Assembly: GCA_905197435.1 (NCBI GenBank)
Contig: CAJJYX010000023.1
Span: 1-26,041 of the forward strand
Reading direction: 5' to 3'
DNA: 26,041 nucleotides
DNA from: an uncultured Bacteroides sp.
GTDB taxonomy: Bacteria > Bacteroidota > Bacteroidia > Bacteroidales > Bacteroidaceae
Of the stretch, positions 8,652 to 15,969 are shown piece after piece; the first letter of the stretch is position 1; each line of letters opens with the position of its first letter. Made by a program: the position numbers and the translations under genes. The notes under the pieces were generated by a model. The model had not been told where the DNA came from, searched no databases, and was given only the letters and a program-made list of their open reading frames with translations.

Positions 8652-8826
8652 GTTTCCAGAATGAAACTAATAGTTTCGAAGGTAAATACCAAAAGTTTCA
8701 ACGTTTGATACAAAAAGTTTCAACGAGCCAAACGATTTGTTTTTCCTTGTAATACAAGTGGTTTCAGCATGGAAAACCTTTTGTTTCAGCTTGTTGGAAC
8801 AATGGTTCCTACAAGCAGAAACCGGC
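8652..8826. repeat. Phased array of about eight degenerate 22-bp GTTTC...AAAC units
   Basis: GTTTC or a close variant starts at 8652, 8673, 8695, 8717, 8739 (GTTTTTC), 8761, 8783 and 8805 (GTTCC). The steps are 21, 22, 22, 22, 22, 22 and 22 bp. Within most units an AAAC/ATAC block follows at about position 14-17, so each unit carries a GTTT...AAAC dyad. The best pair is ATACCAAAAGTTTCAACG (8686-8703) and ATACAAAAAGTTTCAACG (8708-8725). A 7-bp perfect dyad GAAACTA-A-TAGTTTC lies at 8663-8677. A period near two helical turns would place all units on the same face of the DNA. Confidence 0.7.
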
Positions 8827-8901
8827 GTGCAAGCAAATGGTGGCATTGATAGACTGATTCTGAAAGAAATGTGGTTCCAAAGATGATATTCCCATAAGAC
8901 C

Positions 8902-8933
8902 TTTGGTGTTTTGAGGAAATCTCTATACCTTTA
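8902..8933 (+). promoter_or_regulatory. Candidate promoter of the AbiE-type pair
   Basis: TTTG at 8902-8905, 20 nt, then TACCTTTA at 8926-8933. This is close to the Bacteroidota -33/-7 arrangement and lies 45 nt before the antitoxin ATG. The phased 22-bp repeats end about 75 bp upstream. Confidence 0.45.
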
Positions 8934-8978
8934 CACAAAAATTAGAGCGAAAAATATCATAAATTTATTGCAAAAGTT

Positions 8979-9596
8979 ATGTCGCAAGTAGTAGGTCAAA
9001 GCACTGAAAAAAAGATAGAAAGAAGACTTAGAGGAAAGGGGCGTGGTTCGATAGTCTTCCAGCAGGACTATGCTGATTGCGGCACCCCTTCTGCCATAAA
9101 CTCAACGTTCTTTCGGTTATACACTGACGGAGTGCTGATACGTCTGGCTCATGGCATCTATTATTATCCTAAGGAAGACAAGGAGTATGGCCTTGGCATC
9201 GTCTTCCCTTCGGTAGAAGACATCGCCCAGGCTATCGCCAAACGCGACAAAGCGAAGATAGTTCCGACAGGGGCATATGCTCTGAACAGACTGGGACTGT
9301 CCACCCAAATCCCGATGAATGTGGTGTTCCTGACCAATGGTGCACCACGACGAATAAAGATAGGTGACGGACATGGTATCCTCTTCAAACATTCCTCATC
9401 AGGGAAGAACTTCGCCTATAAATCAGAACTGATGATGCTGGTGGTCACCGCCATGCGTACCATCAGCAAAGAGAAAATGACCGAGGAAGGAAGGAACATG
9501 TTTATCGAACATGTACGAACTGTGAGTGACGGCGAGTTCAACCATGACATCAAACTTGCACCGGCATGGGTGCGCAAAATACTGATTGCAAGATGA
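8979..9596 (+). CDS. AbiEi-like antitoxin / DUF6088-type regulator
   Basis: A 205-residue protein that I read as the antitoxin and probable autorepressor of a type IV (AbiE) toxin-antitoxin pair. The N-terminus (about 1-62) has the winged-helix pattern of AbiEi-type antitoxins, ending in the wing-like LIRLAHGIYYYPKED. The middle includes PSVEDIAQAIAKRDKAKIVPTGAYALNRLG, common to DUF6088/AbiEi proteins. The C-terminus (KSELMMLVVTAMRTISKEK ... LAPAWVRKIL) is helical. The stop overlaps the next start in ATGA (9593-9596), the usual sign of translational coupling of such pairs. In studied AbiE systems the antitoxin represses its promoter by binding repeats, so the upstream repeats are natural candidates for its operator; this is inference. 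Confidence 0.85.
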   Translation: MSQVVGQSTEKKIERRLRGKGRGSIVFQQDYADCGTPSAINSTFFRLYTDGVLIRLAHGIYYYPKEDKEYGLGIVFPSVEDIAQAIAKRDKAKIVPTGAYALNRLGLSTQIPMNVVFLTNGAPRRIKIGDGHGILFKHSSSGKNFAYKSELMMLVVTAMRTISKEKMTEEGRNMFIEHVRTVSDGEFNHDIKLAPAWVRKILIAR

Positions 9597-10606
9597 AATT
9601 TATAGATATACCGGAAGACAGACAGCGACAAGCCATCAATACCGTAGCATTAAAGACAGGACTGCCACCATCGAGTATTGAAAAGGACTGGTGGGTGACA
9701 CAGGTACTGAAAGCCCTGCACACACTGCCTTATGCAGAACATATTGCTTTCAAGGGCGGAACAAGTCTCAGCAAGTGCTGGAACTTGATAGCCCGGTTCT
9801 CCGAAGATGTCGATATTGCCCTCAGCAGGGAGTTTCTCGGCTTTAGCAGCGAATTGTCAAAGACGCAAATCAGCGACAAACTCCGTCGTGCTTCCTGCAC
9901 CTTCGTAAGGGAAAAGATGCAGCACGATGTGAGGGAAGCACTGCTGGGCCTGGGTATTCGCACGGATTCCTTTTCTGTAGATGTGGTCATCACTCCTATT
10001 ACGACTACCGACCCTGAGGTAATCACTGTGACTTACTATAGTCTGCATGACGTTTCACCCTATATCAAGAACACGGTGAAGATAGAAATCAGCGGCAGGT
10101 CTATGATGGAGCCTATAGAGAAGAAAGCCATCAACACTGCTATTGATACCCATTTCCCCAATGCGCCATTTACAGAGGATACTTTCGAGGTAAACGCCGT
10201 CATCCCCGAGCGTACCTTTCTCGAAAAGGTTTTCCTCCTGCACGAGGAATTCAGTAAGGATGTGATCAAGGTGGAACGTATGTCGCGCCATATCTATGAT
10301 TTGGCAATGATGATGGACTCCAACCAGCAGATTGCCGACCGCGCCATCCATAACGAAGAACTTTACAGGGCTGTCCTTGAGCACCGTCGTAAGTTCATCG
10401 GTCTGAAAGGTTTCAACTACGATGAGCTATACACAGACACGCTCTGCATCGTTCCAAATGAGAATATCATCAGACTGTGGCAAGAGGACTACAAGTTCAT
10501 GTGCGAGCACATGATATATGGCCCAGTACCTTCATTTAAGGAACTGATAGAGAAGATGTCCGCACTCAATGAAAAGATAAAACGACTCAACTACCGTAAG
10601 CAATGA
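9593..10606 (+). CDS. AbiEii/AbiGii-type nucleotidyltransferase toxin
   Basis: A 337-residue member of the DUF1814/AbiEii nucleotidyltransferase family, the toxin of the pair. Start chosen at 9593 (MKFIDIPEDRQRQAINTVAL), overlapping the antitoxin stop by 4 nt. A longer frame from 9566 would extend 27 nt into the antitoxin gene without reason. Motif I is visible as FKGGTSLSK (residues 53-61), and the catalytic acidic pair as FSEDVDIAL (69-77, D72 and D74). Downstream family blocks follow: VKIEISGRSMMEPIE, NAVIPERTFLEKVFLLHEEFSK and RHIYDLAMMM. All core residues are intact, so it should be active. AbiEii enzymes transfer nucleotides and cause reversible growth arrest, often protecting against phage. 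Whether this one has anti-phage activity is unknown. Confidence 0.9.
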   Translation: MKFIDIPEDRQRQAINTVALKTGLPPSSIEKDWWVTQVLKALHTLPYAEHIAFKGGTSLSKCWNLIARFSEDVDIALSREFLGFSSELSKTQISDKLRRASCTFVREKMQHDVREALLGLGIRTDSFSVDVVITPITTTDPEVITVTYYSLHDVSPYIKNTVKIEISGRSMMEPIEKKAINTAIDTHFPNAPFTEDTFEVNAVIPERTFLEKVFLLHEEFSKDVIKVERMSRHIYDLAMMMDSNQQIADRAIHNEELYRAVLEHRRKFIGLKGFNYDELYTDTLCIVPNENIIRLWQEDYKFMCEHMIYGPVPSFKELIEKMSALNEKIKRLNYRKQ

Positions 10607-10637
10607 CCAAACTATGAATCATAGATAGCAATGGTAG

Positions 10638-10659
10638 TATGAAGTTCTGTGACTTCATA
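10638..10659. repeat. Small dyad TATGAAGT/ACTTCATA
   Basis: 8-bp perfect arms at 10638-10645 and 10652-10659 around a 6-nt loop, 31 bp after the toxin stop. There is no T-run after it on either strand, so it is only a weak terminator candidate. Confidence 0.35.
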
Positions 10660-10752
10660 GACGAACTTGTCGGTTTAGGAATATCAGAAGATGATAAAAT
10701 AGTCAATACACCTCATGTTAGCACCTGGTCATCAATGTTTTATTATATATAA
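10639..10752 (+). CDS. Possible 37-residue small ORF or gene remnant
   Basis: ATG at 10639 opens a frame reading MKFCDFIDELVGLGISEDDK and ending with TAA at 10750-10752. It contains the dyad at 10638-10659. The amino-acid mix is protein-like, but it has no clear ribosome-binding site and I recognise no family. It could be the truncated start of a lost third gene of the toxin-antitoxin unit or simply chance. Confidence 0.2.
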   Translation: MKFCDFIDELVGLGISEDDKIVNTPHVSTWSSMFYYI

Positions 10753-10774
10753 TTTGGTTCAAGCATGAAATCGC

Positions 10775-10805
10775 TTGTAAAAGAAGCATAATTGTCGTAT
10801 CTTAG
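10775..10805 (+). promoter_or_regulatory. Weak candidate promoter of the primase-helicase gene
   Basis: TTG at 10775-10777, 20 nt, then TATCTTAG at 10798-10805 (one deviation from TAnnTTTG), 51 nt before the ATG. A 5-bp dyad CAAGC/GCTTG (10760-10777) overlaps the -33 box. Confidence 0.25.
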
Positions 10806-10856
10806 TACACTGTAAGCAAACCTTTTTGCCTGCATGTGATGAAACAAACAATATAA

Positions 10857-12980
10857 ATGAAAATTACCCAACAGAGAGAAAAAGACGGAAAGCTGACCCT
10901 GAGCACGACACACTTGGACACCTTCCTGCAGAAAATCAAAACGGAAACCAAAGCCCAGCCCGTATCCACTTTCCGCCAGCAATTGCGATACCACCTGCCC
11001 GACAAGCGCAACAATGAAGCAGACCGGTTGCCCAAAGTAATCCCGGCCGCCGAATTCTGCAAAGCGGATGACGTCTGCCAGATGAAGACCTACAACGGCA
11101 TCGTGGAACTGACCGTAGGCCCCCTTTCCGGCAAGTCTGAAATAGCCCTTGTGAAGCGGCTCGCCTGGGAACAGCCGCAGACAAGACTCGTATTCACCGG
11201 CTCCAGCGGACGGACTGTAAAGATTTGGACCACCTTCACCAGCCCGGACAACTCACTGCCGGACAAACGGGAAGAAGCCGAAGTATTCCACCCTCACGCC
11301 TACCGGCTTGCCGTGAAATGCTACCAGCCCCAACTGCCTTTCGACATCCTGCTGAAAGAGCCCAAACTGGAACAGTACTCCCGCCTCTCCTTCGACCCCG
11401 AAGCCATGTACCGCCCAGACTCCATACAATTCTACCTTGCACAGCCTGCCTCCATGCCCGACGAAACAACCTACCGGGAAGCCCTGCAAGACGAAAAATC
11501 ACCCCTGACACGCGCCGTGCCGGGATATGAAGCCGAAGAAGCCATTATCATGCTGTTTGAAGCCGCTTTGCAGAAGACCTTCGCCGAACTGACCGGAACC
11601 GAAGCCGGCAATAGCCTGCACTCCATTACAGTACGCCTTGCCGAGAACTGTTTCCGTTCGGGCATCCCCGAAGAAGAAACCGTAAAGCGCACCCGTTTCC
11701 ATTATTATCTGCGGCAAAAGGAATCGGTCATCCGACAGATTGTAAGAAGTGTTTACCAAAAGGAGAAAGGCTTCAATACCCAAAGCAGCCTCGGCAAAGA
11801 ACAGAAACTCGCCATACAGACGGATGAGTTCATGAAACGCCGCTACGATTTCCGCTACAACACCCAAGTGGGTGACGTGGAATACCGTGAACGCCACTCG
11901 TTCCGTTTCCGCTTCTCCCCCATCGACAAGCGCACGCTGAACAGCATTGCCCTCGACGCACAGAGCGAAGGCATTCCCTTATGGGACAGGGACATCAGCC
12001 GGTATGTCTACTCCAACCGCATCCCGGTATTCAGCCCGCTGGAAGATTATCTGTACGAACTTCCGCGTTGGGACGGAAAAGACCGCATCCTGGCGTTAGC
12101 CCGGGCAGTGCCCTGCAACAATCCGTACTGGGCCGAACTGTTCCACCGATGGTTTCTCAACATGGTGGCACACTGGCGCGGCAATACCGATAAGAAATAT
12201 GCCAACAGCGTCTCCCCCTTATTGGTAGGCGCACAAGGCACACGCAAAAGCACCTTCTGCCGGAGCATCGTCCCGCCCGAACTGCGTGCCTATTATACAG
12301 ACAGCATCGATTTCTCGCGCAAGCGCGATGCCGAACTCTGCCTCAACCGCTTTGCGCTCATCAACATCGACGAATTCGACCAGATAAGCGCCACCCAGCA
12401 AGGATTCCTGAAGCATATCCTCCAGAAACCGGTAGTCAACATGCGAAAGCCCTATGCCAATGCCGTGCTCGAGATGCGCCGGTACGCCTCGTTCATCGCC
12501 ACCAGCAACCAGAAGGACTTGCTGACCGACCCCAGCGGCAGTTGCCGGTTCATCTGCATAGAAGTGACGGAAGCAATAGACACCAACCGCCCGATAGACT
12601 ACAACCAGCTTTATGCCCAAGCCATGTACGAACTGAACCACGGCGAACGCTACTGGTTCGACCAGTCGGACGAGCGGATTATGACCGAAAACAACCATGA
12701 TTTCGAACAGAAGCCGCCCGAAGAACAGTTGTTCCATCACTATTTCCGCGTTGCCGGAAATGACGAGGAGGGAGAATGGCTGTCGTCTGCCGAAATACTG
12801 AACCGCCTGCGCCGGTACAGCGCCATCCCGCTGTCTGCCAAGAGGGTAAACGTATTCGGAAGGATATTGCAGAAACATGAAGTGCCGTCCCGCAGAACAC
12901 GGTTCGGCACACTATATCATGTGGTGGAGTGCGAAAGACAAGGCAGGAATGGACAGGGGCTGCCTGAAAATCAGATATGA
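10857..12980 (+). CDS. BT4734-type/VirE-type primase-helicase with P-loop ATPase and DUF3874-like C-terminus
   Basis: A 707-residue protein of the kind usually annotated as 'VirE, BT4734/BF3469 family' in Bacteroides. The N-terminal block (about 1-220: LKTYNGIVEL-like start, ALVKRLAWEQPQTRLVFTGSSGRTVKIW, HPHAYRLAVKCYQ) has the look of the degenerate primase-type BT4734 domain. The C-terminal half is a VirE/D5-like helicase ATPase. It shows Walker A GAQGTRKST (458-466, R463 where a glycine is usual), Walker B ALINIDEFDQ (D505, E506) and a sensor-like SFIATSNQKDLL. It ends in a winged DUF3874-like part (WLSSAEILNRLRRYSAIPLS ... FGTLYHVVE). Proteins of this kind occur on Bacteroides mobile elements and as solitary genes; biochemical role not established as far as I know. 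The gene is more GC-rich than the AT-rich leader before it, and its last 10 bp overlap the lrp gene tail to tail. Confidence 0.85.
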   Translation: MKITQQREKDGKLTLSTTHLDTFLQKIKTETKAQPVSTFRQQLRYHLPDKRNNEADRLPKVIPAAEFCKADDVCQMKTYNGIVELTVGPLSGKSEIALVKRLAWEQPQTRLVFTGSSGRTVKIWTTFTSPDNSLPDKREEAEVFHPHAYRLAVKCYQPQLPFDILLKEPKLEQYSRLSFDPEAMYRPDSIQFYLAQPASMPDETTYREALQDEKSPLTRAVPGYEAEEAIIMLFEAALQKTFAELTGTEAGNSLHSITVRLAENCFRSGIPEEETVKRTRFHYYLRQKESVIRQIVRSVYQKEKGFNTQSSLGKEQKLAIQTDEFMKRRYDFRYNTQVGDVEYRERHSFRFRFSPIDKRTLNSIALDAQSEGIPLWDRDISRYVYSNRIPVFSPLEDYLYELPRWDGKDRILALARAVPCNNPYWAELFHRWFLNMVAHWRGNTDKKYANSVSPLLVGAQGTRKSTFCRSIVPPELRAYYTDSIDFSRKRDAELCLNRFALINIDEFDQISATQQGFLKHILQKPVVNMRKPYANAVLEMRRYASFIATSNQKDLLTDPSGSCRFICIEVTEAIDTNRPIDYNQLYAQAMYELNHGERYWFDQSDERIMTENNHDFEQKPPEEQLFHHYFRVAGNDEEGEWLSSAEILNRLRRYSAIPLSAKRVNVFGRILQKHEVPSRRTRFGTLYHVVECERQGRNGQGLPENQI

Positions 12981-13441
12981 ATACCGTAGACCTGCTTCAC
13001 TTCATCCATGACGAACATGCTTTCGATGGAGCCAAGGCTGTCAATCGTACCCAATACATTCAGGATAAATTCCTGGTAATGCTTCATGTCGGGGGCATGG
13101 ATTTTCAGCAGATAGTCAAAGCTACCCGATATGTTGTAGCACTCGGTCACCTCGGGGATATCCTGTACGATACGTGCGAACTCGGCGGCGATGTCCCGGT
13201 TCATCCGGCGGAGCTTCACGCTGCAGAACACCACGAATCCCCGGTTCAGCTTTTCCGCATCCAACACCGCCATGTACTTCCTGATATATCCGCTTCCCTC
13301 CAGCCTCTTGAGCCGTTCGAATACGGGTGTGGACGAGAGGCTGACTTTCGAGGCAAGTTCCTTCACTGTCAGCCGGGCGTTCTCCTGCAATGTGCGGAGT
13401 ATCTGCATGTCCACCTGATCCAATTTTCCTGAAGCATCCAT
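12971..13441 (-). CDS. Lrp/AsnC family transcriptional regulator
   Basis: A 156-residue DNA-binding regulator of amino-acid metabolism. N-terminal winged HTH at about residues 8-60 (LDQVDMQILRTLQENARLTV, ELASKVSLSSTPVFERLKRL, EGSGYIRKY). C-terminal RAM ligand-binding domain with the glycine-containing turn ECYNISGSFDYLLKIHAPD (about 98-116). Length is normal. It is the last gene of a three-gene minus-strand unit with a MalY-type lyase (26 bp upstream) and a Cys/Met PLP enzyme. The likely job is to sense a sulfur or other amino acid and control this operon, possibly through the palindrome at 15970-15990. Its stop codon (12971-12973) overlaps the 3' end of the convergent primase gene. Confidence 0.95.
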   Translation of the reverse strand: MDASGKLDQVDMQILRTLQENARLTVKELASKVSLSSTPVFERLKRLEGSGYIRKYMAVLDAEKLNRGFVVFCSVKLRRMNRDIAAEFARIVQDIPEVTECYNISGSFDYLLKIHAPDMKHYQEFILNVLGTIDSLGSIESMFVMDEVKQVYGIHI

Positions 13442-13467
13442 CGTTTTTTATATATATAAGAGGTCAT

Positions 13468-14646
13468 TTACAATGTCTCCACCGCCTGTCGGAGCTGTTC
13501 CATCGCCTGTTGGAGCACGGCTCTGGAAGTGCCCACGTTCATCCGCATGAATCCCTCGCCACCGGGGCCGAACATCTTGCCGTCATTCAATGCCAACTTG
13601 GCCTTGTTTACAAAAAGATCCACCAGTTGCTCATGTTCCAGTCCCAAGCCGCGGCAGTCCATCCATATCAGGAATGATGCCTGCGGACGCAACGGCCTGA
13701 TAGCAGGCAGATGCTTTCTGCAATAATCCATTACAAAATCGATGTTGCCCTCTACATACCCGAGCATCTCTCTGCGCCAAGGCTCGCCCTCCCGGAAAGC
13801 CGCGATGGTGGCTATGGGAGCGAAGAGCGGGGCCTCATCCAATTCGTTTGCCTTCAGCCAGCCGAAGAAACGGCTGCGTATATCCCTGTCCGGGACAATA
13901 GCGTAGGAACTGACGATGCCGGCGATGTTGAAAGTCTTGGAGGGTGCTCCGAAAGTAATGCTGCACGAGGCAGCCTCTTCCGATACCGTGGCGAATGGAA
14001 TGTGCTTGTTGCCCCACAGCGCCATGTCACAATGTATCTCGTCAGAGATGACAAGGATGTGGCGGCGATGGCAGAAATCAGCCAGACGGACGAGTGTTTC
14101 CCTGTCCCATACGACACCGCCCGGATTATGCGGGTTGGAGAGGAGCAGCATCCGGCATTTCTCGTCGGCCACTGCCTCCAGGTTTTCAAAGTCCATGCTG
14201 TAGGAGCCGTCCTCATTCTCATGCAAAGGGTTATATACCACCTCGCGGCCATTTGCCTGGGGAACTATGCGGAAGGGATGGTAGACGGGAGGCTGAATGA
14301 TGATTTTCTCATCCTCTTTCACAAACACATTGACGGCCAGTCCTATTCCCTTCATTATTCCAGGTATGTAGACCAGCCAGTCCGGTTCCACCTTCCAGCC
14401 GTGGTGGGAGGCAATCCACCCGACGATAGCCGGCCGATATTCTTCCGGTTCCACCGTATATCCGAACAGCGAATGCTCCAGTCGCCGGTGCAACGCCCCG
14501 GTGATGAATGAAGGCGTTTCAAAATCCATGTCGGCCACCCATAGGGGCAGCAGGTTGGGGTTGCCGTAACGTTCCTGCAGGGCGTCCACCTTCAGGGCAC
14601 CTGTCCCCCGCCGGTTCACAATTTTATCAAAATCATATCTTTCCAT
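13468..14646 (-). CDS. MalY/PatB-type PLP-dependent C-S beta-lyase (cystathionine beta-lyase-like)
   Basis: A 392-residue fold-type I PLP enzyme of the MalY/PatB branch, which cleaves the C-S bond of cystathionine or cysteine conjugates, giving homocysteine (or a thiol), pyruvate and ammonia. Visible: the family start MERYDFDKIVNRRGTGALK, the LPLWVADMDFETP block, the HNPGG loop, ISDEIHCDM with the PLP-pyridine aspartate, and the Schiff-base lysine K237 in GAPSKTFNIAG. The C-terminal RMNVGTSRAVLQQAMEQL includes the carboxylate-binding arginine region. I chose the ATG at 14646 (AAGG-type site upstream); a longer frame to 14724 would run into the preceding gene. It lies 16 bp after a Cys/Met-metabolism enzyme and 26 bp before lrp, which supports a role in methionine/cysteine conversion. 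Some MalY proteins act as regulators too. Confidence 0.93.
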   Translation of the reverse strand: MERYDFDKIVNRRGTGALKVDALQERYGNPNLLPLWVADMDFETPSFITGALHRRLEHSLFGYTVEPEEYRPAIVGWIASHHGWKVEPDWLVYIPGIMKGIGLAVNVFVKEDEKIIIQPPVYHPFRIVPQANGREVVYNPLHENEDGSYSMDFENLEAVADEKCRMLLLSNPHNPGGVVWDRETLVRLADFCHRRHILVISDEIHCDMALWGNKHIPFATVSEEAASCSITFGAPSKTFNIAGIVSSYAIVPDRDIRSRFFGWLKANELDEAPLFAPIATIAAFREGEPWRREMLGYVEGNIDFVMDYCRKHLPAIRPLRPQASFLIWMDCRGLGLEHEQLVDLFVNKAKLALNDGKMFGPGGEGFMRMNVGTSRAVLQQAMEQLRQAVETL

Positions 14647-14662
14647 AATTTGCCTTTTACCT

Positions 14663-15859
14663 TTAATGATGACTTTTACATGATTGATCACCCAGTGCCT
14701 GTACGATGTCTTCCAACAGGTCATCCGTATCCTCCAGCCCGACGGAAATGCGGACAGTCGTATCCTTTACATCCATGTCCCGCCTCTGTGCGTCGGTAAA
14801 CAGCCCGAAAATAGTGCTTGCCGGATGAATGGCAAGCGTCTTGTTGTCAAACAGGTTGGTGGCGCGGCGTATCAGTTTCAGATTGTTGATGAAGCTGATA
14901 CACGCATTCCGGCTTTCGAGGTCTATCGTTATCATGGCCCCTGCCGTAGGCCCGAATTGCCTTTGTGCCAACGCATGGTACGGATTATCCTCCAGCCCCA
15001 CATAGTTCACATACCGTATGGCAGGCAGAGCGCGAAGCCGCCCGGCAAGCATGGCAGCATTGGCGGATTGCACCCGGTAACGCGCGTTCAACGTCTCCAG
15101 GCCGATGGTCTGCATGTAGGCCACATGAGGGGTCATATAAGCGCCCAGGTTAAGAAGCATCTCCGTGCGCATGCGCTTGCCGAATCCGGGACAGGTCCCG
15201 TAGTCTATGACCAATCCGCCGATGGAAGTGGCACCGCCGGATAAATATTTGGTACTGGAAACAATCTCTATGTCCACGCCCAAACTGTGTGAGCTGAACT
15301 CCGTAAAAGGGATGAGCGTAGTATCGGCTATGAGGGGGATGCCTTTTTTCCGGGCGATATTGGAAAGTGCCTGCAAATCGGCCACCTCCATTTGCGGATT
15401 GGTGATGATTTCCAGATAGATGCAGCAGGTATCCCCGTCCACGGCACTCTCTACGGATCGGATGTCGGTCAGGTCGCACAGTCTGGGAGATACACCGAAG
15501 CGCGACAGCGTACCGGTAATAAGGGAATAAGTATTGCCGAACAAGTGACGTGAGGTAACGATATTCTTTCCGGCCGCTGCTACCGAGAACAGGGTATTGC
15601 TGATGGCAGCCATACCGGAACTAAGGGCTATGACCTCCGCAGCGCCGGTGAGGGACTTCACCTTGTTCTCAAAAAAAGTTACCGTAGGATTCATCACCCG
15701 TGAATAGTCCGGAGAGTCTGTCCGTCCGCAGAATGCATCTGACATGCTGTCGGCATCGTCAAACTCATAGGCTGCCGTATGGTAAACCGGCATGCTCAAG
15801 GACTCATAGGCATCCTGACGTTGGAACCGGGTATGAATTGCCTTGGTCTGTTTTTTCAT
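14663..15859 (-). CDS. Cys/Met metabolism PLP-dependent enzyme (trans-sulfuration family)
   Basis: A 398-residue cystathionine gamma-synthase/gamma-lyase, methionine gamma-lyase or homoserine-ester sulfhydrylase family protein. Visible: MPVYHTAAYEFDDADSM near the start, the PLP-phosphate loop Y52-S-R54-x-x-NPT (DYSRVMNPT), ALSSGMAAI, and SRHLFGNTYSL. The pyridine-binding aspartate is in IADTTL and the Schiff-base lysine K204 in SSTKYLSGG. The C-terminal TTVRISVGLED carries the substrate-carboxylate arginine. In SRHLFGNT a phenylalanine sits where lyases and synthases usually have the stacking tyrosine; MetZ-type O-succinylhomoserine sulfhydrylases also have Phe there, so a sulfhydrylase role is possible. 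The exact reaction cannot be fixed by eye. First gene of the operon with the MalY-type lyase and lrp; a -7-like box is at 15905-15912. Confidence 0.92.
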   Translation of the reverse strand: MKKQTKAIHTRFQRQDAYESLSMPVYHTAAYEFDDADSMSDAFCGRTDSPDYSRVMNPTVTFFENKVKSLTGAAEVIALSSGMAAISNTLFSVAAAGKNIVTSRHLFGNTYSLITGTLSRFGVSPRLCDLTDIRSVESAVDGDTCCIYLEIITNPQMEVADLQALSNIARKKGIPLIADTTLIPFTEFSSHSLGVDIEIVSSTKYLSGGATSIGGLVIDYGTCPGFGKRMRTEMLLNLGAYMTPHVAYMQTIGLETLNARYRVQSANAAMLAGRLRALPAIRYVNYVGLEDNPYHALAQRQFGPTAGAMITIDLESRNACISFINNLKLIRRATNLFDNKTLAIHPASTIFGLFTDAQRRDMDVKDTTVRISVGLEDTDDLLEDIVQALGDQSCKSHH

Positions 15860-15904
15860 TGCTTTCTTTCGTTATATATTATTGTAATTCTCTATAAAAC
15901 GCGG

Positions 15905-15912
15905 CAAATATA
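15905..15912 (-). promoter_or_regulatory. -7 box for the Cys/Met-malY-lrp operon
   Basis: TATATTTG on the minus strand (15912-15905) matches TAnnTTTG, 45 nt before the ATG at 15859. The -33 region is not a clear match. The palindrome at 15970-15990 lies about 58 bp upstream. Confidence 0.45.
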
Positions 15913-15969
15913 GATATAAAATTCAATTTGAATGGCAGGCACAGGCGAAATATTCGCAGTACGGGTACT

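Larger units (their letters stand above)
8444..8978. other. 535-bp repeat-rich gap without a credible gene
   Basis: Holds two separate repeat systems (8477-8580 and about 8652-8826) and the promoter of the toxin-antitoxin pair (8902-8933). The one open frame inside (8540-8752) starts within the first repeat cluster and its product resembles nothing I recognise, so I do not call it a gene. Confidence 0.7.

Noticed and set aside
8540..8752. 70-residue plus-strand frame
   Set aside because: It starts inside the CGTGATAGAT cluster, runs through the phased repeats, and its product resembles no family; chance frame more likely.
8652..8826. CRISPR array
   Set aside because: The 22-bp units are adjacent and degenerate, there are no unique spacers between identical repeats, and no cas gene is present.
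12219..12878. 219-residue minus-strand frame
   Set aside because: Antisense to the ATPase part of the primase-helicase gene; GC-rich coding sequence produces such mirror frames.
13449..13459. TATA-rich dyad between malY-type gene and lrp
   Set aside because: Simple alternating AT stretch of 11 bp within an operon; too low in complexity to call a site.
13711..14511. 266-residue plus-strand frame
   Set aside because: Antisense to the MalY-type lyase gene, whose motifs are all intact.
14684..15244. 186-residue plus-strand frame
   Set aside because: Antisense to the Cys/Met-metabolism enzyme gene; no recognisable domain.
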